A stretch of 64,000 nt of DNA, from the NCBI GenBank assembly GCA_002255935.1, contig NKIO01000010.1, positions 1 to 64,000 on the forward strand. Direction: 5' to 3'. Positions 1-6,698 of this stretch are shown here, one piece after another; position 1 is the stretch's first letter, and the number at the start of each line of letters is the position of its first letter. The stretch is from Comamonadaceae bacterium PBBC2 (GTDB lineage Bacteria > Pseudomonadota > Gammaproteobacteria > Burkholderiales > Burkholderiaceae_C). The notes beneath the pieces were generated by a model, which was given only the letters and a program-made list of their open reading frames with translations, had not been told where the DNA came from and ran no database searches. The position numbers and the translations under genes were made by a program.

Positions 1-176
1 CGCAGGCCCTTTCGCGCGCAGGGCGCGGCTCCTACAGGGGGAGCAGTTCTTGTCTTTGTGGGAGCAGCACCCCGTGCGCGATGGGTTGGGGGGGCGCAGG
101 CCCTTTCGCGCGCAGGGCGCGGCTCCTACAGGGGGAGCAGTTCTTGTCTTTGTGGGAGCAGCACCCCGTGCGCGAT
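1..176. repeat. Two tandem BIME-like REP pairs upstream of the RAYT gene
   Basis: The stretch has two nearly identical units starting at 1 and 95 (94-bp period). Each unit has an inverted REP (TCGCGCGCAGGGCGCGGCTC, ending CTAC) and a direct REP (GTGGGAGCAGCACCCCGTGC then GCGAT). The GTAG/GTGG head followed by an imperfect GC-rich palindrome is the hallmark of REPs mobilised by RAYT proteins. Positions 177-244 are non-repetitive leader of the next gene. No protein-coding gene is supported here. Confidence 0.85.
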
Positions 177-244
177 TTCCCCCAAGAAGACTTCACAGCC
201 ACCCCACTTTTGGCTAACCTGCCCCTCCAGGGGAGAGCCAATAA

Positions 245-691
245 ATGGACAACACACATCCGCATTCGCACCGCTTGCGCTTGGGCCGCTTTTCGCAGGC
301 GGCGCAGGTTTACATGGTGACGGTGGTCACCCTCAACCGACGCCCCATCTTTGATGACTTTGCCGCTGCGCGCACATTGGTCCAGACACTCAAGTCAGCA
401 AGCGACTTGCAACGCGCCACCACGCTGGCCTATGTGGTGATGCCCGATCACCTGCATTGGCTGATGCAATTGCAAGAAGGTGCGCAACTGGCCCGCTGTG
501 TGCGCGATGTGAAGTCGGTCACCACCCATCGGCTGGGGCATGCGGTGTGGCAACGCGGCTTTCACGACCACGCTGTGCGCCGAGAAGAAGACTTGCAAGC
601 CTTGGCCCGGTATGTGGTGGCCAATCCGGTGCGGGCGGGCTTGGTGTCGAGGACGGGTTTGTATCCGCATTGGGATGCGGTCTGGGTATGA
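245..691 (+). CDS. REP-associated tyrosine transposase (RAYT, Y1/HUH family)
   Basis: A 148-residue protein of the IS200/IS605-related TnpA_REP family, a single-strand DNA transposase thought to nick and spread REP sequences. Residues 66-72 read MPDHLHW and give the histidine-x-histidine metal site (H69, H71). Residues 120-134 (LARYVVANPVRAGLV) carry the candidate nucleophilic tyrosine Y123 and the family signature YxxxNPxxAGLV. The purine-rich AGGGGAGAG about ten bases before the ATG supports the start. It lies between two REP arrays that match REP islands elsewhere in the window, so these are likely its cognate substrates. It is at the short end of the family but both catalytic motifs are intact. 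Confidence 0.92.
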   Translation: MDNTHPHSHRLRLGRFSQAAQVYMVTVVTLNRRPIFDDFAAARTLVQTLKSASDLQRATTLAYVVMPDHLHWLMQLQEGAQLARCVRDVKSVTTHRLGHAVWQRGFHDHAVRREEDLQALARYVVANPVRAGLVSRTGLYPHWDAVWV

Positions 692-698
692 GCCTGCC

Positions 699-856
699 AT
701 CGCGCGCAGGGCGCTGCTCCCACAACAAGCAACTTCTACTTATCGCGCGCAGGGCGCTGCTCCCACAACAATCAGCTTCTACTTATCGCGCGCAGGGCGC
801 TGCTCCCACAACAAGCAGCTTCTGCTTATCGCGCGCAGGGCGCTGCTCCTACACAG
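699..856. repeat. 43-bp direct REP array downstream of RAYT
   Basis: Four copies of the REP half (ATCGCGCGCAGGGCGCTGCT then CC[C/T]AC) start at 699, 742, 785 and 828, exactly 43 bp apart, all in the same orientation, with near-identical AT-richer spacers. Unlike the other islands this one is direct, not inverted. It separates the RAYT gene from the convergent regulator gene that ends at 876. Confidence 0.88.
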
Positions 857-875
857 GGCAGCAGCTCGCGCCTTA

Positions 876-1619
876 TCACTTTTGCGCGACGGCTTGTACG
901 CGGTTGTTGACCTTCAGGCGCTGAAAAATTTGTTGAAGGTGGTTTTTGACGGTGAAGGGGCTGATGTCCATGATGGCGCCGATTTCGTGGTTGGTCTTGC
1001 CTTGGCGCACCCACTTCATGATTTCCATTTGCCGTGCGGTCAACACCTGGGCTTCAAAGGTCTCGTCCGCCGACGGCACATCCGTTCGGGTTTGGCCAGC
1101 CGCAACACGGCCAAGTGCGGTCTGGATGGATGGCGCAATCCAGTCCCATTGCAAATGATCGATTTCTGGCAGTTGTTTACCCAACAAGGCGAAGCTGACA
1201 CGGTGAAAACCGGGCAAAGCGCCGGTGTCCGCAAACCACACCCCGCCCAATTTGAGCGACAACACGGCTTTGCTCAAAGCAGGTGCAATAGGCTGAGCAC
1301 TCAACCCTGTTGCATCGATGTACAGCTTGCGCATTTGGAGCTTGCGACTTTCCTGAATCAACTGCGCCAACAAACCATGATGGCTGTCGATCAAAGCATT
1401 GACCACTTGCCCTTTCAAAGGCTGGCTGTGCAAGCAGTCTGACAGCACCCATTGAGATTGGCTGTCGGCCACACTGAAAAGCATCACATCGTGCGGCAGA
1501 TAGGCCCACAAAGGCCCTTGAGACCACATGAACAAATCAGACAAATTGACGATACTTTGGCAAGAAGCGATGGCCTCACCAAAATACTCCAGCGTCCGCT
1601 CTGACACCTTTAGCGACAT
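876..1619 (-). CDS. LuxR-type transcriptional regulator, EpsA-like
   Basis: A 247-residue regulator. The C-terminal region (about residues 190-247) is a LuxR/GerE helix-turn-helix with the motif LTARQMEIMKWVRQGKTN followed by the recognition segment FTVKNHLQQIFQRL. The N-terminal part contains LFMWSQGPLWAYLPHDV, which resembles the sensor-like N-terminus of the EpsA regulators of exopolysaccharide clusters. It is 3 bp downstream of a response regulator gene on the same strand, so the two are probably co-transcribed. Lying next to the curli genes, and with no csgD in the window, this pair is the natural candidate for controlling matrix production. The regulatory link is inference. Confidence 0.8.
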   Translation of the reverse strand: MSLKVSERTLEYFGEAIASCQSIVNLSDLFMWSQGPLWAYLPHDVMLFSVADSQSQWVLSDCLHSQPLKGQVVNALIDSHHGLLAQLIQESRKLQMRKLYIDATGLSAQPIAPALSKAVLSLKLGGVWFADTGALPGFHRVSFALLGKQLPEIDHLQWDWIAPSIQTALGRVAAGQTRTDVPSADETFEAQVLTARQMEIMKWVRQGKTNHEIGAIMDISPFTVKNHLQQIFQRLKVNNRVQAVAQK

Positions 1620-1622
1620 GGC

Positions 1623-2336
1623 TTAAGCCGCCATGTCGGCAGCACCCGCTGCGGCTGGGTTGTAGCGGTAGCCCATGGACCGCACCGTCTCCAAACACGG
1701 TGGATGTCCGGCCTTGTCCAACTTGCGGCGCAAGCGTGTGACCACGGTGTCGATGTTGCGGTCCGCCACATCGCTGTGCGGGCCGTGCAAGATGTCCAGC
1801 AATTTGTCGCGTGCAAACACCTGCTGAGGTTTGGCCATGAGCGCCGCCAACAAAGTCACTTCGTCTTTTTGCAAATCGATGCGCACACCTTGCACCGTGG
1901 CCAGCAGTTTGGCCGGAAACACCGCCAAACCATCGATTTCGATGCGTTCGTTGGCGTCATTTTCAGCATTGAATCGGCGAATTTTGGATTTGACTCGGGC
2001 GAGCAATTCACGCGCATGAAAGGGCTTGCCCACAAAGTCGTCCACACCGGCTTCAAACGCCATCAGCTTGTCTTCTTCACTGCTGCGGGCCGAGACCATG
2101 ATGATGGGCAATCGATTTTGCTCGCGAGCACGCAAGGTCTTGACGAACTCCAGGCCCGATTGACCGGGCATGTTCCAGTCCACCAACACCAGATCAGGTT
2201 CTATGCGTTCGAGCAACTTGTGCGCTGCAGCCACATGCGAGGCTTGAAAGATTTCATAGCCAGCACGTGAGAGATTGACCCGCAACAACTCTTGGATGCC
2301 GGGCTCATCTTCCACAATCAAAATTTTGCTGCTCAT
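1623..2336 (-). CDS. OmpR/PhoB-family response regulator (orphan)
   Basis: A 237-residue two-domain response regulator. The receiver domain spans about residues 1-120, with the acidic pair E9/D10, phospho-acceptor D53 (LVLVDWNMPG) and the conserved K104 (GKPF). The C-terminal winged helix (about 130-225) ends in the usual RSMGYRYNP wing. No histidine kinase gene is adjacent, so its partner must be encoded elsewhere. It precedes the EpsA-like regulator by 3 bp and sits just beyond the curli genes, separated from them by a REP island. It is distinct from the true PhoB at 18740. Confidence 0.88.
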   Translation of the reverse strand: MSSKILIVEDEPGIQELLRVNLSRAGYEIFQASHVAAAHKLLERIEPDLVLVDWNMPGQSGLEFVKTLRAREQNRLPIIMVSARSSEEDKLMAFEAGVDDFVGKPFHARELLARVKSKIRRFNAENDANERIEIDGLAVFPAKLLATVQGVRIDLQKDEVTLLAALMAKPQQVFARDKLLDILHGPHSDVADRNIDTVVTRLRRKLDKAGHPPCLETVRSMGYRYNPAAAGAADMAA

Positions 2337-2469
2337 GCGTTCAGACAGTCAGTGGCGCACAGTGGCCACAGTTCAGTGAATCAGATGCGTGTCAGTTTGA
2401 TCAGTTCATGCGAAAACTAAATGACAAATCAACAAAAACATCAATAAATCTATGTGGAGAAGCCATGCT

Positions 2470-2645
2470 GAGTGGGAGCCGCGCTAAGTGGGAGCCGCGC
2501 CCCGCGCGCGATGAATTTGTGCCCTGCCCAAAATCGCGCACAGGGTGCTGCTCCTACATACAGCTTTTCGCGCCCCAAATCGCGCACAGGGTGCTGCTCC
2601 CACAAACAGCCCTCCCCCCGTAGGAGCCGCGCCCTGCGCGCGATT
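2470..2645. repeat. REP island between response regulator and curli genes
   Basis: This region of about 317 bases between the two genes (2337-2653) holds at least four REP copies in mixed orientation: a partial then full GTGGGAGCCGCG copy near 2471-2510, two inverted copies (ATCGCGCACAGGGTGCTGCT) near 2541 and 2579, and a GTAGGAGCCGCG copy near 2621. The AT-rich stretch 2400-2460 upstream of the regulator gene is the likely promoter area of the regulator pair. No coding gene is supported. Confidence 0.8.
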
Positions 2646-2653
2646 CCCCTGCG

Positions 2654-2995
2654 TTAACGCAAATTCTCCAACGCCCCCAAGGCCTTCGCATACCCCTGCT
2701 CCGCCGATTGCCCCAACCAATACCGCGCTTGGTTGGCATCCACAGGCACCCCGAGACCGTTCAAATACATCAAGCCCAAGTTGTACTGGGCGGCATCATG
2801 CCCCTGCGCCGCCAGCACCTGGAAGTGCCGCAAGGCCACCAGAGCATCACCCGACTTCGCGGCTTTTAATCCATCCTCGAAACTGACTGCCGCAGGCGGC
2901 ATCACCGATTGGGCATGCGCCAAAGAAAAAGCGACCCCGCAAAGGGTCGCCGAAATCAATGGAAAAATAATTTTCTTCAATTGAATTTGATACAT
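2654..2995 (-). CDS. Small secreted Sel1-repeat protein, curli-operon associated
   Basis: About 113 residues with a cleavable signal peptide (hydrophobic stretch ending AHAQS) and two to three Sel1/TPR-like repeats (for example AAQYNLGLMYLNGLGVP and ARYWLGQSAEQGYAKAL). Sel1 repeats are helical protein-protein interaction modules. The ATG at 2995 overlaps the stop of the preceding curlin gene by one base (TGATG), and an alternative GTG lies one codon upstream at 2998, so translation is coupled to the curlin. A periplasmic chaperone or assembly factor for the amyloid subunits is plausible; this is inference. Confidence 0.78.
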   Translation of the reverse strand: MYQIQLKKIIFPLISATLCGVAFSLAHAQSVMPPAAVSFEDGLKAAKSGDALVALRHFQVLAAQGHDAAQYNLGLMYLNGLGVPVDANQARYWLGQSAEQGYAKALGALENLR

Positions 2996-3582
2996 CACTG
3001 GCCAGTTTGAGTCACGTTCATGATGGTGCCAGGTGCCAGAACCGTACTGAACCGGTTACCCTCGCCCGACTGCGTGATCGTCAGCTGAGCGCCCGAATTG
3101 AGAACAACCCAAAGCGAGTTTGAGATGGCATCCGTTTGTGTTGCTTCAATCCGCGCATTAGATCCCAGCATCTGAACAAACATCACGTTATCGGAGCCCC
3201 CTGTCTGAGTCAGTCTCGCGTAGTGACCTGACCCCAACTGAGCCACACGGGCTACGTTGTTTTCTCCACCATCTTGGAGGATATGTGCTTCGAGATTGAA
3301 ACCTTCTTGCCAGATCATGGCCAAGTTGGTCGCACCATCGATCTGCTGAATTTCAGCCACGTTTCCCAGATCAACATCATTGGCTTGCTTCTGATAAATG
3401 CCAGCAACGTTGCCGTTGCCGTAGAAACTGCTGCCCATGTACTGCAAATCGAGATCGTATTCACCAGTCGCCAGATCAGTTGTCGATGTCAGATCCAGTT
3501 GCAGTGCCTGGGCCATGCAAGTGCCTCCAGCCATAGCCAATAGACCACTGATCAACAATTTCTTCATGGTCATGCGCTTCAT
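2995..3582 (-). CDS. Curlin-like amyloid subunit 2
   Basis: A 195-residue secreted protein. A signal peptide (MKKLLISGLLAMAGGTCMAQA) follows two further possible upstream Met codons; the first at 3582 is kept because no start has a clear ribosome site. The mature part consists of degenerate curlin repeats of about 20-23 residues with the alternating pattern N-x-A-x-I-x-Q-x-G, for example GNVAEIQQIDGATNLAMIWQ and NNVARVAQLGSGHYARLTQ. Such repeats stack into a beta-solenoid amyloid. The repeats are less regular than E. coli CsgA, so whether it is the major subunit or the nucleator is not clear. It lies downstream of the first curlin and directly upstream of the coupled Sel1 gene. Confidence 0.82.
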   Translation of the reverse strand: MKRMTMKKLLISGLLAMAGGTCMAQALQLDLTSTTDLATGEYDLDLQYMGSSFYGNGNVAGIYQKQANDVDLGNVAEIQQIDGATNLAMIWQEGFNLEAHILQDGGENNVARVAQLGSGHYARLTQTGGSDNVMFVQMLGSNARIEATQTDAISNSLWVVLNSGAQLTITQSGEGNRFSTVLAPGTIMNVTQTGQ

Positions 3583-3608
3583 TTGAATGTGTGTTTGAAG
3601 TCAGGCAG

Positions 3609-3635
3609 GGTCGGTCTTGCAGTGCAAGACCGACC
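3609..3635. terminator. Perfect inverted repeat between the two curlin genes
   Basis: Two 13-base arms (GGTCGGTCTTGCA and TGCAAGACCGACC) separated by one base lie in the intergenic stretch 3583-3649. There is no T-run on the minus-strand side, so it is more likely an mRNA-processing or stabilising hairpin than an intrinsic terminator. It could set the ratio of the two curlin transcripts. Confidence 0.7.
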
Positions 3636-3649
3636 TGGACCAGACGGAA

Positions 3650-4264
3650 TTACTGCTGCTTGATGAATGCACGGTTGCCATCACCCAGCTGGGAAATGAT
3701 GGCCAAATTGGCTGCTGCGGTAGCGTTTTGAACAATGGCTGCAAAGTTGTTGGTGCCTTCTGCATACATGTATGCCGTATTGCCGGCGCCGTCAGATGTT
3801 TGCGACAGCAATTGCACGTTACCACCAACAGATGACAAAACAGCACCCAGGATTTCTGCTTCGGCCAATGCTGAAACATCGGTACCTTCGCCCAATCCTT
3901 CTTCACGAGCGGTTTGATTGTTTGGGTCTTTGGAAATCAAGACAGCACGGTTGCCATCTGCACCAATTTGAACAACATATGCCAGGGCACCGATGCCTTG
4001 TTGCAACACGGCTGCGTAGTTACCAGAGCCTTCTTGACTGACGTAAGCAACGTTGCCAGCAGGCGACACGACGGCATCACCCTCCTGAATCACGTATGCA
4101 ACGTTACCTTCAGGTGTGTTGACCAATTCAGGCAAAACCAGTTCTTGTGCAGCAGCCACAGCACCAGCGCCTGTCAGAGCGGAGGTATCTGTCATGTCAA
4201 CATCAGCGTGAGCAGCGAAAGAAGAAGCCATGGCCACAACGAGGGCGATTTTCTTGAAGTTCAT
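3650..4264 (-). CDS. Curlin-like amyloid subunit 1
   Basis: A 204-residue secreted protein. The start at 4264 is chosen because CTTCAAGGATTTAAC precedes this ATG and it begins a typical signal peptide ending FAAHA. The mature chain carries curlin repeats of the form GNVAYVIQEG, GNVAYVSQEGSGNYAAVLQQG, GNTAYMYAEGTNNFAAIVQ and NLAIISQLGDGNRAFIKQQ. A non-repeat acidic segment (about residues 105-140) splits the repeat region in two. The Lys/Arg-containing last repeat is reminiscent of CsgB, so this could be the nucleator. It is the first gene after csgG, with a 163-bp gap that may hold its own promoter. Confidence 0.85.
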   Translation of the reverse strand: MNFKKIALVVAMASSFAAHADVDMTDTSALTGAGAVAAAQELVLPELVNTPEGNVAYVIQEGDAVVSPAGNVAYVSQEGSGNYAAVLQQGIGALAYVVQIGADGNRAVLISKDPNNQTAREEGLGEGTDVSALAEAEILGAVLSSVGGNVQLLSQTSDGAGNTAYMYAEGTNNFAAIVQNATAAANLAIISQLGDGNRAFIKQQ

Positions 4265-4427
4265 GTTAAATCCTTGAAGAGAATGAAATTGGGTTGTTGC
4301 CCCCACCGGTTGACAATGGAACTTCCATTGGCGAGGTCAGACTGGATTGTGGAAGCCGGTTTTGACAAAACCCCCAAAATCAAACAGTCCACTTGGACTA
4401 GGGATCAAGCGCCGATTGCCACAAAAC
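4265..4427 (-). promoter_or_regulatory. Candidate internal promoter/operator region before the curlin genes
   Basis: This gap between csgG and the first curlin holds a 17-base palindrome (CAATGGAACTTCCATTG, 4314-4330) and a shorter one (GTCCACTTGGAC, 4387-4398). Both are suited to dimeric regulators. The gap is the only one of this size inside the operon apart from the promoter upstream of the adhesin, so a separate strong curlin promoter is plausible. No convincing -10/-35 pair was fixed. Confidence 0.4.
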
Positions 4428-5804
4428 TCAGCGCAAAGAGGTCTTGCTTTTGGTGGTGGTTGCACCTGCTGCCTGGCTCACATTGAGGGGCAGGGGGTTG
4501 GACATGAGCTTGTCGCCTTCTTCGCTGGCGGGTGGCATGGGTGGTAAAGACGGTGTCTCCACAGGCTCCAGGCTGTTGGGCAGCACGGGCGGCATGCTGG
4601 CGGGGGCCAAGGGCTTGTCTGCGTTGTCCGTGCGCTTGGGTGACGCAGCTTTGGAAGGGGCCGCTGCTTTGGAGCTGCCGGCTGATTTCTTGGGCTCGCT
4701 TGGCTCGTTGGTGGTTTCTTTGGGTGTCTCTTTGGCCGATTCAACCGGTGTAATCGGTGGGCGTGTGGCCGCAGCTGGTGCAGCGGGTCGCGTATTGACC
4801 GCAGGTGCAGGTGCAGATGCAGGTGTTGGGCGGACCATTTGGGGCTGGGGCGTTGGCAACACCATCACATTGCCAGGTCGGGCCGCTTGAACAGGCTGGC
4901 TGTCATTGCCCGCGCCCAGCAAGACACCATCGGCCTCGCGCAGATAAGCCTGCACCGTGGGGTGTGCCCAATCTGACTCATTGCGCAAAAACCAGGCTTT
5001 GTCGCGTGCGCCTTGCACAATCAGATGGATCACCGCACTTTCGATGGCCTCTTTGACGGCCAATTGGCTGGGCTCGTTGGAGCTGAAACCACCTTCGGCC
5101 TGCAGCAGCTGCTTGTAGGCCACGTAACGGTAAATGCTGCCATTGAGCGAGTGTGAATAAATCGTCTTGGTGACCAAAACGCTGTTGATGACTTGACCAG
5201 ATCGGACGTCCACAGTGCGCAAATTGACCGTGACCTGGTCGATTTGGTATTTGATGTCCGCCCCAATGCCCAGCAAGTTGGCGCCTTCGCCGCCGGTGCG
5301 CACGTTTTGCTCGTAGCCAGTGATACCGCCTTCGATGATGAACCAGGCTGGAAACAGTTGCGGGTAGTTGACTTGCGCGCGGTTTTGGTCACCCGGGGAT
5401 TCAATGGCACGGGCGATGCGCCGCTCGGTCAAGAGGTTCTGCAGGCCTTCACGCTCGACGGGGATGAACCAGTTGGAGTCGAGCAGTGCTTTGACTAACA
5501 AGGCGCCAGCGCCTTGCGTCACGGCATTGGACAGGTTGCTGTCGGGCTGGGGCTTGAACTGACCGGACATGTCACGAAAGGCGTACACGCCGACCGGAAT
5601 GCGGTATTTGGGGTCAGGCAGGCGAACCAGCTCACGGGTCACGCGGTTGCCAGGGGTGAGTACCGCATCGGCACGGCTGGCCGCGGGGGGAACCACGCTG
5701 GGGGGCGAAACCGGGAGCTGGCTGCAACCTGTCAGCAGGACCACAGTGGCTGCGGCCAAGCACGTCAAGGCGCGCGAGGTGTTTTGCCTTTTGAGCATCA
5801 TCAT
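4428..5804 (-). CDS. csgG: Curli secretion channel CsgG with extended C-terminus
   Basis: Outer-membrane lipoprotein that forms the nonameric pore for curlin export. Residues 1-27 are a lipoprotein signal ending in lipobox LLTGC. The CsgG core occupies about residues 40-290, with recognisable stretches VGVYAFRDMSGQ, SNAVTQGAGALLVKALLDS, WFIPVEREGLQNLLTERR and the strand regions around KTIYSHSLNGSIYRYV. The protein has 458 residues against about 277 in E. coli. The extra roughly 170 residues are Pro/Ala/Lys/Ser-rich and low complexity. The start overlaps the csgF stop by 4 bp (ATGA). Confidence 0.93.
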   Translation of the reverse strand: MMMLKRQNTSRALTCLAAATVVLLTGCSQLPVSPPSVVPPAASRADAVLTPGNRVTRELVRLPDPKYRIPVGVYAFRDMSGQFKPQPDSNLSNAVTQGAGALLVKALLDSNWFIPVEREGLQNLLTERRIARAIESPGDQNRAQVNYPQLFPAWFIIEGGITGYEQNVRTGGEGANLLGIGADIKYQIDQVTVNLRTVDVRSGQVINSVLVTKTIYSHSLNGSIYRYVAYKQLLQAEGGFSSNEPSQLAVKEAIESAVIHLIVQGARDKAWFLRNESDWAHPTVQAYLREADGVLLGAGNDSQPVQAARPGNVMVLPTPQPQMVRPTPASAPAPAVNTRPAAPAAATRPPITPVESAKETPKETTNEPSEPKKSAGSSKAAAPSKAASPKRTDNADKPLAPASMPPVLPNSLEPVETPSLPPMPPASEEGDKLMSNPLPLNVSQAAGATTTKSKTSLR

Positions 5805-6253
5805 TGCAGGCCCCCAAGGGCGTTGATGTTGATCGAGGTGGATTGCCCGCTGGTGACGTCGGTGGTCACCAGAGTCAAACCGCCAGTGGCCGGATCGGTG
5901 GTGATTTGGATTTGGAAATTACCGGCCTTGATGTTGGTGCCCATCTCGGGGTTGAAGTTGCCCTTGGCATCAAACAAGCCATTGATCGCTGCCGTTTGCA
6001 GCTTGCTGATGATGGCGTTTTCAATGTTGGCAGTGAATTTCTGCAAAGCTGTTTGGGGTGCGACCACTGGCGCTTTGTAGTCGCTTTGTGCACTGGCATT
6101 GGCTTGCAGCCCTGAAGCATTGAGTGGGTTGCCGCCAAAAGTGGGGTTGACCGGGTAATAACGCAGTTCAGACGCGACCGCCCCCAGGGACAGCATGCTC
6201 AAGGTGAGCAGGGTCAATTGCAATAGGGGAGAAAGTGTTTTTTTCATGTTCAA
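5801..6253 (-). CDS. csgF: Curli assembly protein CsgF
   Basis: A 150-residue secreted accessory protein that binds the CsgG pore and anchors the nucleator at the cell surface. A signal peptide covers about residues 1-28. The mature N-terminus has the family signature YYPVNPTFGGNPLN, the segment that in E. coli inserts into the CsgG channel. The C-terminal half is a beta-rich domain ending in SININALGGLQ. It is 23 bp downstream of csgE and its stop overlaps the csgG start, so the three genes form a tightly packed unit. Confidence 0.95.
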   Translation of the reverse strand: MNMKKTLSPLLQLTLLTLSMLSLGAVASELRYYPVNPTFGGNPLNASGLQANASAQSDYKAPVVAPQTALQKFTANIENAIISKLQTAAINGLFDAKGNFNPEMGTNIKAGNFQIQITTDPATGGLTLVTTDVTSGQSTSININALGGLQ

Positions 6254-6276
6254 AATTTGTGAATTGGATTACGCGT

Positions 6277-6690
6277 TCACCAACCCGTCTGAGCCAGATC
6301 AGGGTCTTTGAAAAGCAAGCGGTCAACTTCAATTTCAGAAGCGCGGGCAAAGGCAATCTCCACGGCCTCGGCGCTCATGCTCAGGATCGTTCGCCAGTCG
6401 CGCGGCAAACCTCTGCGAAACAAAATCACATCGTCTGAAATGACCAAGACCTCGGAACCACCCCGAGGATAGGGACGCTCTTTGACAAGAATATTAAATT
6501 TGTCAAAGCCTTCTTTGGTATTCCAAAGTTCGACAAATTTAGAGTGAAACAACTGACCCAAACTGGTGGTGACCTGGCGGCTGACGATGCCGCCGTACTC
6601 CACCATGGGATCGCTGCCGACCTGGGCATGGGCCGCTATGGGGCTCAAAGCCAAGGCCAGAAGAACCGTGGAGGCCAGCTGTTTCACCAC
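6277..6690 (-). CDS. csgE: Curli secretion specificity factor CsgE
   Basis: A 137-residue periplasmic protein that caps the CsgG channel and directs curlin subunits to it. The start is a double GTG at 6690/6687 with AAGTGAG upstream. The signal peptide ends in AAHA. The mature part has the CsgE pattern: GIVSRQVTTSLGQLFHSKF, then NILVKERPYPRGGSEV and VILFRRGLPRDW. It begins 8 bp after the stop of the large adhesin gene, which places the adhesin and curli export genes in one transcript. Confidence 0.93.
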   Translation of the reverse strand: MVKQLASTVLLALALSPIAAHAQVGSDPMVEYGGIVSRQVTTSLGQLFHSKFVELWNTKEGFDKFNILVKERPYPRGGSEVLVISDDVILFRRGLPRDWRTILSMSAEAVEIAFARASEIEVDRLLFKDPDLAQTGW

Positions 6691-6698
6691 AGACTCAC

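Noticed and set aside
3609-3635. Intrinsic terminator ending the curlin 1 transcript
   Set aside because: There is no T-run on the minus strand after the stem, so full termination is not supported; described as a hairpin instead.
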